From positions 23,632,765-23,696,764 of the forward strand of contig NC_066322.1 of NCBI RefSeq assembly GCF_022539315.1: a DNA stretch of 64,000 nt. Direction: 5' to 3'. Shown one piece after another: positions 51,101 through 60,100 of the stretch. The stretch is from Serinus canaria (Eukaryota > Chordata > Aves > Passeriformes > Fringillidae). The translations under genes and the position numbers were made by a program. The first letter of the stretch is position 1, and each line of letters opens with the position of its first letter. The notes below the pieces were generated by a model, which saw only the letters and a program-made list of their open reading frames with translations, ran no database searches and was not told the DNA's origin.

Positions 51101-54100
51101 CCAGAGAGGGCTTTGCTCTCAGAGCAGAGCCAGGCTTTGGGGCAGCATGTTCCTCCACTGCCTATCCCATTAATAACTTTCAAGAGTCCAGGTAAGCTGG
51201 GGTGGGTGAGATCCCCTGGCTGTGGCTCAGCCCCACCTTTGCAGACCCAGTCCCCAGGGTGGATGTTAATGGTGACCCTCACAAGGCTGCTGCTGCACTG
51301 CCTCTTCTCCCAGATCAAGGAAACACTTTGCCATGAATAAAACCACTTTCTCTACCAGAGAGGGATTTGCTTTCAGAGCAGAGCCAGGCTTTGGGGCAGC
51401 ATGTTCCTCCACTGCCTATCCCATTAATAACTTTCAAGAGTCCAGGTAAGCTGGGGTGGGTGAGATCCCCTGGCTGTGGCTCAGCCCCACCTTTGCGGAC
51501 CCAGTCCCCAGTGTGGATGTTAATGGTGACCCCCACTAAGTTGCTGCTGCGCTGCCTCTTCTCCCAGATAAAATCCAGCGCCTTCCGGGCATACTCCTGT
51601 AACAACAGCAACAGGGAATTAGGGAAACACAGACAGCCAACTCTCTGATTCTTCTGGCTATTTCAATTAAGATGAAAGGAAAGGAATGGGATGTTTCATA
51701 TCTAACAATTTCAGAACTCCTTCTAATTTTCAGAATATTTATTTTGTTTACTTCTGTATTGCTCTAACTACTCTCAACCAAAATTATTTCCTGTGATTTA
51801 AAAAAATGATTTAAAAAAAAATCAAACCTTAGAAGAAAGCCCATAAACACTACAAATCCCAACATATACAAATGTTTTCGTGCAGCACAGCTAAGAGATC
51901 CATTTCAGGAACTCAGAATTGTTTTTCCAATATTACAAAATGTAAACACAATGCTAAAGAACTACGGCAAAAAATAAGATATAGAAAGCAAACCTCAAAT
52001 ATAGATGTTCCTGTGAATCTGCTTAAAGCTGCAAACTCAAGGATCAAGGTACCAGCACAAGCTGTACATGTATCAGTTTCTGTTCCTGTTCGTGCTTCTG
52101 GATGTCTTACACCAAATTTTAAGTTAACCTAGAGAAAAATAGAGATTGACATCTTTATTTTCCTGGCTGAAAGAGTTTACATTCCTATGATTGTATAGCA
52201 AGTATATAATCTATGCTCTTTCTAAAGACAAGAAAAAACAGATCTCTCTGGTTTTGCTCTGCCAGCTTAAGACATGCACAGAGAACTATCCACAACTACT
52301 CAAAATCTCAACCCTCCCAAACACGAACCTGTTGCCTGGTTCATTAAACATTTGAATAAGAGAATGCACCCTAAAAATCTAATCTGAGCAATTTTTTTTA
52401 GCAACAAATCAGGAACTCAGAACATCACAAGTGTTCCTGGAAGTTTAGTTCTGTAAATATCTCACTACTCCTGGGTCTTAGAGAACCTGCAATTTATCAG
52501 CTTTCAATTTTCTGGTCACTTAATAAATACAGAAATTATTTTGGAAACAGATATAAAATGTAAACAACAGAAGTCATGATTAAGTATAATCCTGCATTAC
52601 AGAAACAGAACTTACTCTTGGATAAGGGAGACCACTAGTGGTGTTAAAAGCAGGTAAAAGCTTGTAGCCCAGTTCCTTGGCCATGTGCAGGAGTTCACCA
52701 TTGTACCACTGCATATATTCACCTTTTTCCTTCAGCATAATTGCCACTGAATGCCCGCCTAGGAGACCTCTAAACACAAGAGAAACCATCCACATCTCAA
52801 AAGGTATGTTCAGCTGAACAGCAAGGACAACTCTCTACCATTTAGATGACATGTACATAACTGTGACCCTAGTTTTTAGACTGCTGATTCAATTCCCATT
52901 GTAATCAAGGTTAGCTACCAGTATTTTGGAAGCAATTCTTCTTGTTTATCATTGGAATCATAGATTCATCAATATCAGACAGCAGTAGCAACCAAGACCT
53001 CCAAAATGGCATTTAATAACTTAAAATTACATGCTCTGATCCAGCATTGGGCCCCAGAGGTCCCTTCCAAGCTGAGATAATCTATGACCCCAGGTATCAA
53101 AATGTGGTAAATCAAGTATTGAACAGAGCCATTTGCAAGCCTGTTTCTCTAAAGCAAACCCCCTGCTCCCTCAGCATGCACATGGGGCTCTTAATCAGCA
53201 AAGCTGTGCCTGCAGCAATGAGATGGGGCAGCTTGATCCAGTACCACTGCAGCAAGTCCTGCCTTGCATTTTAAAACCTCTCTCAGGCACACTGATAAAG
53301 GCATAACTATTTTAAACAGGTGGAATAGCAAAGAAAGGTGTCTTAAAGACACTGCCTAAAATCCACATTTTTAGGAGTTTTGAAAACAAAAGTTACTCAC
53401 CCAAGGACTCTTATGTTGGTTTCAAAGACAGACACAACTATGTCATTATCTAAATTAACATCCTTTATTACTTTTTTTACAGCCTCTTCAAACTCTTTGG
53501 TTTTATTTAATACCTGGAACAGAACAGTGAGCAGGTGTTCAGTTCCAGTATAGCTAATGCAGTCACAGAGTATTTGCATACAGGATATTTCAGTGCACAC
53601 AAAGTTACCCAAGAAATATGAACATACAATTTAAACCAGAAATACATCAGCAGTTATTAAGAGGTGCCCACCACTAATTGAGCCTCTTGCTTTAGACTAT
53701 AAGGGAAAGCAAACTTCTTTTGTGTTAAGTTAGGGCCAAAAAAAGCAATATTAAAAAGTATCAATGAAATGTGAAGGAACTGCTGTAGTTATTACAACCA
53801 ACTCCAAACTCCATCCTCACAGCACTTCACAGTTAACACAAGCAACAGTCACTTCAAACAGAGCCAGAGATCAACAGTCATGAAAAAGAAATCTAAAAAT
53901 AAGTCTGAGCATCAGAAGACAATCTCTTTGTTTTATCAAAGCTTATCAACAGATTAGACTTACCACAAGAGTGTCCAAGGTATCAATTAAGGTCAGTGAA
54001 AACCTATGAAAGAAAATTTAAAACAGATTTACTATAAATCTGGGTGTGTAGGAATTAAGTGATTTTTAATAGTAACTGATACCAGGGAAGAAACTAAATT

Positions 54101-57100
54101 CTCAGAGACCACCAGCTGCAAAACAATCTGCTGTATTCAACATGTTTAGTATCAAAACCTCTTTCTAAGTTTCTCCCCTTTGCTAGTGACCAGAATAGGA
54201 GCTGACAAAGAAGCTAGGACTACAGATACATTTATTTATTGCAAAACTTTCTAACTTCTGGTAAGCAAATTTAATTTTTATGTCTTGTATCAAATCACAT
54301 CTATTAAGAAACTCAGCATAAAAGTTTAAGTCATTTTCCAGTCTCTGTTTCACTTGTTTTTTCAAAAAAAGGAAAAATGTTGAGATCAAAAGCCATTCCA
54401 AGCCAAATTTTTCATACCAGAAACTGTTCCAACACTAGCAAGTGGTAGGCTTAAAATAAAGAACTGCTTTATTTATTCTAAAAGAACTATTTTAGCAGTG
54501 TCCAAGGCCAGGCTGGACAGGGCTTGGAGCAATCTGGGCTAGTGGAAGGTGTCCCTGCCCATGGCACTGGATGGGCTTTAAGGGCTCTTCTAACTCAAAC
54601 CAGGTTGGGATTCTGTGATTATTCCATGAAAAGAGAGCATCAAGTCAGCTCCACAGGGTCTGAAACAAGAAGATCCTACCAAGGATCAGAGGTTTTCTCC
54701 AGGGCTGTTCTAGTGCATCCCAAGTTGAGGGGACCTTTTCCTATCCTAGGAATTATATCTATAATTGTATCTTAAATCTGCCTAATTCCAACAAGTGCTC
54801 GTATGCTAAGACACATCCACAACACAGAATAGAATTTACAGAACATGATGGTGTTAAAACTGAACACTTGGGAACAGTTAAAATTGCCTACTGAGGGGCA
54901 CAGACCAAGGATTTCAATAAATGCCCAATGTTTGAAACCTTGTAGGCAACATGTGACAAGCAAAATTCTAATTAAGCGTTCCTATATTATAATTCTCTTA
55001 AATTTGTAAAGACATAAGGGCATTCTGTAAGTGCTGTTTTACAGGAGACAGAGATTAATTAATGACTATGCACAACTGCCTAACAAATTGACAACTTTTT
55101 CTGTACAAGAGGAGGGAAATGATCCATTTCACATCTATATGGAAGGCTCCTAAGTTCTCCAGGGAAGCAGAACTGACCCAGCTGCCTCACCCTGTCAATT
55201 TTGTGATTGCAAAGACTGGCAGAGAACACAACTGATGAGGCAGCTGGCAAGAAAAAGGATTAGATAAGAAATCTGCGACAAATAATGTAACTAATTATAA
55301 GGCACAGAATAAAGCCTACAGAAAAACAATAAATACACACAATAATTTAATGCATCTAAGGGTAGATGGTAGGGGGAAAGGCATTTCTATTCAAATGGGC
55401 TGGAAGGTATTTTTACTCAAATGCTATGTTAATTTTTAAAAAAGTCTTTAAAAAGAATGAAAAAATACATTTTTCATTACACTTTTCATCTGCTGTATCT
55501 TTGGATACCTCTGAGGCAGCAGGATTATATGGAAATCTCTAGACTAAAAACCATTTGCACATAACAAAACAGAGCCAAAAACATGCTCAATATCCTAAAG
55601 ACAATTAGAAGCACTATTTAAGAGAAGAATTTCAGCTTTGATTAACATTACTGTGCTTTAGAGACATTAAATAGTGTTATTAAAAAAAATCAGCTACTTG
55701 TTATTAAAGAATTTGATCCATGAACTGCACATATTCAAAGGTATCAATTACAAATGCATTTAGAGTAGGTCAATTTTGCCTTTGATTATTCCATTTAACA
55801 TGGGAAAAAACAGTCCTTAAACCTACATTTTGCTAGCCAAAGGATCAGTATTTTGTACTATCAGCTCCCTTGAAAGAAAGAAAACATTTCCATGTCTGAA
55901 ATAACGTTTTATACTTTGACAAAGGCCTCAGGCTATCATACACATGATAATCATTTGACTGCTTGTTTTCAGAAAACTTTCTACTTAAAAAAAGCCCTTT
56001 AAAATATCATTTATTAGGCCAGCATCATGGGCAAGAGTTTATTGTTCTGTTCAGCACAACATTAACCCTTATAACCTGTACTACCAATACCAAAACTGTC
56101 AGCCCACATTTGGAAAGCTTTCCTATGGAAAATACTTGGAGAATGATTAAAAAAGTTATTTTTGGATCTCATTCACTGGTCAATTCTCTTCTAATTAACT
56201 CTTCTTTAATTACAATTTCACATCAGTTAGCTTCATAATATTGAAACCACTTCTTACAAGTGTAAGTTAACTTCACAACAACAAAAACATTTCTTACAAG
56301 TGTAAGTTAACTTCACAATAATAAAACCACTTCTTACAAGTGTAAGTTTCTGGCCAAATCAACTGAACAAACAAGTTTTATGGGCTGCCAATTGTACTGC
56401 TATTCCTAGATGTTTACAGTGACCATTTCAGACACTAACTTTCCCAAGGCATCATCCACATCCCCTCGACTTGGCTCCTGACCCCGCACTCGTCCACGAC
56501 AAGTTAAAGGCATGAGTTCATCAGCTGGATACGCATGCTCCTGTTGGGAACAAAACAGGGGAATCAGTTACAGTGCTCACTGCCACCCTTGGGAGCCTCT
56601 AAAAGGAATCCTCATCATGCTGCTCTTCAGGAAACCTTCATGGCCATCACAGAGCCCTGCAGGTGGGAAGGGACCTCCAGAGTTCATCTGGTCCAAGCCC
56701 TCTGCTCAAGCTGGGCAATCCAGACCCAGCTGCCCACTACCATGTCCAGGTAACTCCTGAGCATCTGCAAGGAGGGAGACTCCATGGCCTCTCTGGACAC
56801 ACTGCACCAGTACCTGGTCAACTCCACAGAGAAAAAGTGTTTCCTCCTGTTCAGAGGGAACCTCCCGTGGTTCAGTTTATGCCCACTTCCTCTGAGCACT
56901 CCTCAGAAGACCCTGGCTCTGTCTTCTTAACAGCCTTCCGTGCTAAATTCCCTGGAGCTTTCACTTCTCCAGGCTGAACAGCCCCAGCTCTCTCCCCTGT
57001 TAAATTCCCTGGACCTTTCCCTTCTCCAGGATGAACAGCCCCAGCTCCCTCAGCCTTTCTTTACAGGGAAGATGCTCCAGCCTCTCCATTACCTGGGTGG

Positions 57101-60100
57101 CCCTACACTGGACTCTGCACAATGAACTCACCTGGCTGAGGGTGATAATCAGTGACAGGTAAGAAAACTCAGAAGTTCAAACAAAACATTGATGAATTAC
57201 TACACAAGACATAAAAGATAACATTCACCAAAAAAAGAAAAAAAAAGAAAAAAAACCTAACAAGACTGAGCCTTTTACAAATATTACAAGTATAAGACTG
57301 ACATCAATGACAATGAATCTTAAACATATCTAATTAAAATAAACATGAAATTGCCTCCTTTAGAAGCTTAATACAAGTGGTTTGGGATAGAGCTTTTCTC
57401 TTAATTTCAGCAGGAAACTGGCTGCTGTACTGAGGTCTCCAGTTTGACTTCTAGTGGAGAACTAACATGTGGCAGGATAAAAAACTTCAATTGCTGCACT
57501 GAAACTGCAAGTAAACACACGCAAAATCTTTCCAAATATATGGTACAAAAATAATCTGTATTCAAGCATGAAATAAAAATTAAAAAGGAACATTCCTCTA
57601 TAAATAAACAGTTCTTACAGCAACTTCTTTTGAAACTGATGGTTTGTTTCCCTCTATACCACCCTCCTGAGTGTTTTGGTCTTTGCTCAAGTCTTTGTTC
57701 TCCTCAAGTTTAACTACAAAAGGCAGAATCTAGATCATTTTAATACAGCTTAGATGTTTCTGAATATCTCTGCAAAGTATTCAGAAAAACAGATTAAAGA
57801 AGTACACAACAAAAGCAATGTCAAAAGTGAGATCTCTGGCTTAAATTTTGGATAAGAGAAGTGATAAAAAATCTGGAAAAATAAACTTTTAGCTTTACAA
57901 AAAAAGAACTTGAAGCATTTGAAAAATAAAAGTTCACTTATTCTCTGCCTACAGCAGAAAATAAGCAGCTACTGGATTGAGTTATTTCCCAACTTGTTAC
58001 TGGCCTCAAGTGACTGACATTTTCACAGGTTCTAACAGCCAAAAAGAAAAATATCCCCCTTATTACAAATGAGGTTGAAGGACTGTAAAAAACTAGCAGC
58101 TTTTTCTAAGCTTCTGTTAACAACTTAAAAAAGAAGGAAAAAAAAGGCAAGGGAATTTCCCTGCAATCAAACATGAATTTTCAGTCTTCTAAATACGCAT
58201 GTCTAAAATATGTATTAATAGAAACAGAAAATCAAATCTTCAGCTGGCTGTTTCAAAAACACCTGCAAAAACCACTTCATTCTCCTGTTGTCAGAATCAA
58301 GTCTGATACTCTAATCTTTTCTTCAACTTTAACAAGCAAGTCACATTTCTCTGTTTGCTTAGGGCTCAGCATACGTGGCAAATAAATATCCTTTTGGCTT
58401 CAAAGTTTCCAGGACAGCTGAAGTTTTCTCTCTCCTTCAAACAGAATTTTCTTGCTTCAGATGTGGCAAGACCCCTACTAGTTGCCAATTTATCACACAA
58501 TGAACAGTAGAAGCACAGATCCTTGTAATATTTTGTCCAATTTTGCCAAACACATAAGTTTTCCATTGAAGAAATCCAAGGGAAGTGTTTTTCATGGAAC
58601 CAGATTACAAAAATTATGATCAAAAAGCCTTGATGTTTAACTGCTAAAGGTTTCAAAAGTACAGAGTTAAGTTAAAGGAGAAACTGCACCCCTTTGGAAA
58701 TCTTCTTGGCTTGGCTTTCTGTCCATTCTACAGTTCTGTATCTCTCCCACAAAGTTTTAACTCCTGAGATTTTAAGTTTTAATTATATATTAAAGTTTAA
58801 ACCATAACACAGAACCTGGGATATGTGGCAAGATGCTGCAAGGAAACAGCAGTTTGTGCTGCAGGAACTGATGCAACTTGAGAGGGGTTTCTGTAACAGC
58901 CACAAAGAATGTGCAAGAATGACCATATGAAGCCAGTAATAATTAGTATTTTATATTTATCTTAGTCACATCCACACTTTCTCCTCAGAAGCATATTACT
59001 TATAGAATATTTGAAAGTAATTTTTACTTGAGGAAGTCCACTCCAAGTAACCATTTACTGTTAAGTTTTTGTAAACAGAGCCAGTCCAGGGTGTATGGGA
59101 TGGCTCAGAGATCCAGAACAGGAGGATACCTGCACAGGAATCACAAGTCAGAGCAAAAGAAACCACAGCCAGCATGGCCCATGGTCACATGACAGTCACA
59201 CCCTAGGCACAGCCTGGAATGCCTGGATATGGCACCAAATTTCCTTTCCCTTCCACAAACAGGAAAATGTCCAAACTGCATCTGACATGGCTTACCACTG
59301 AAGAAATATTAAATGTCATTTTTACCTACAAAATAAGTAAGATCAGCTTGTGTTCTCCAGAATCTGATGCCTACAGACAGCTCTCCCAAACTTCCTTTTC
59401 CTGAAGTTTTAAACCAAATACTTCACTGCTGATATCCTGTCATGAGATGAACTGGTTTGGGAAAGGTCAGGCATGGATTAGGAGTTACCACAAGCAATTC
59501 TTAGTTACCACTCTAAAAGCCATCACAACCTTCCTGAAAGTAACACCTGTAGTCTTTTTAAAGGCTTTACAGGTGCTGTCATCTATTTTAGCTCAGTTTT
59601 CACTCATCCTTCCCAGATATTTCTATAGAATGTCATGTACTGTAGGTTGCTTTCTCCCCTAGGTCAGCAACAACTCCTCTGAAAAACACCAAACAAGTAT
59701 TTGACTTACCATGTAATTGCTATATGCATGATCAAACATTTCAAGCACTTGATTTCTAAACAAGAAAAAAGAAAAAAGAAAAAGCATTAGTGGTCTGTCT
59801 CCCAATGGCCTTTAATACACCATCTTACATAATAAGATGTAAGATGGTGTATTAAGATGGTCTTAATATCTGAATGTCAGGCACAGGTCCTCTACTAACA
59901 TACTCTACTCAAGTAAATGAAATATAGAATAATAATTTTTTTTTATTCAGCTACTCTTGTCCAGAAAGGAAAGACTCTTCCTTCACCTAACATGAACTTA
60001 TTTGGGGATCTCTTGGCAAGCAAATACTAAATAAAACCCTTACATTTGTTTCTTATGTTTCAAAGGACAGAAATGCTTCTACACATAAAAACTCCCAAAA

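Larger units (their letters stand above)
54004..56439 (-). other. EDEM3: EDEM3 intron 3
   Basis: 2.4 kb with one CR1 fragment (54,498) and a 40-bp tandem repeat (56,229). Otherwise AT-rich with nothing recognised. Confidence 0.8.
56541..59709 (-). other. EDEM3: EDEM3 intron 2
   Basis: 3.2 kb. It holds a long CR1 fragment at 56,645, an A-rich run near 57,235 and the candidate cassette exon at 57,619. The rest is AT-rich and unrecognised. Confidence 0.8.

Noticed and set aside
51315..51611. 98-codon minus-strand frame read as a single protein
   Set aside because: Only the exon 8 part is coding; the [10 protein letters not shown] continuation is intron 8 beyond the donor and recurs in the duplicated copy.
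56229..56348. CRISPR-like direct repeats
   Set aside because: Three contiguous units without unique spacers in a vertebrate intron; an ordinary minisatellite.
58366..58656. 96-codon minus-strand frame in EDEM3 intron 2
   Set aside because: No usable flanking splice sites in phase and no family resemblance; consistent with chance.
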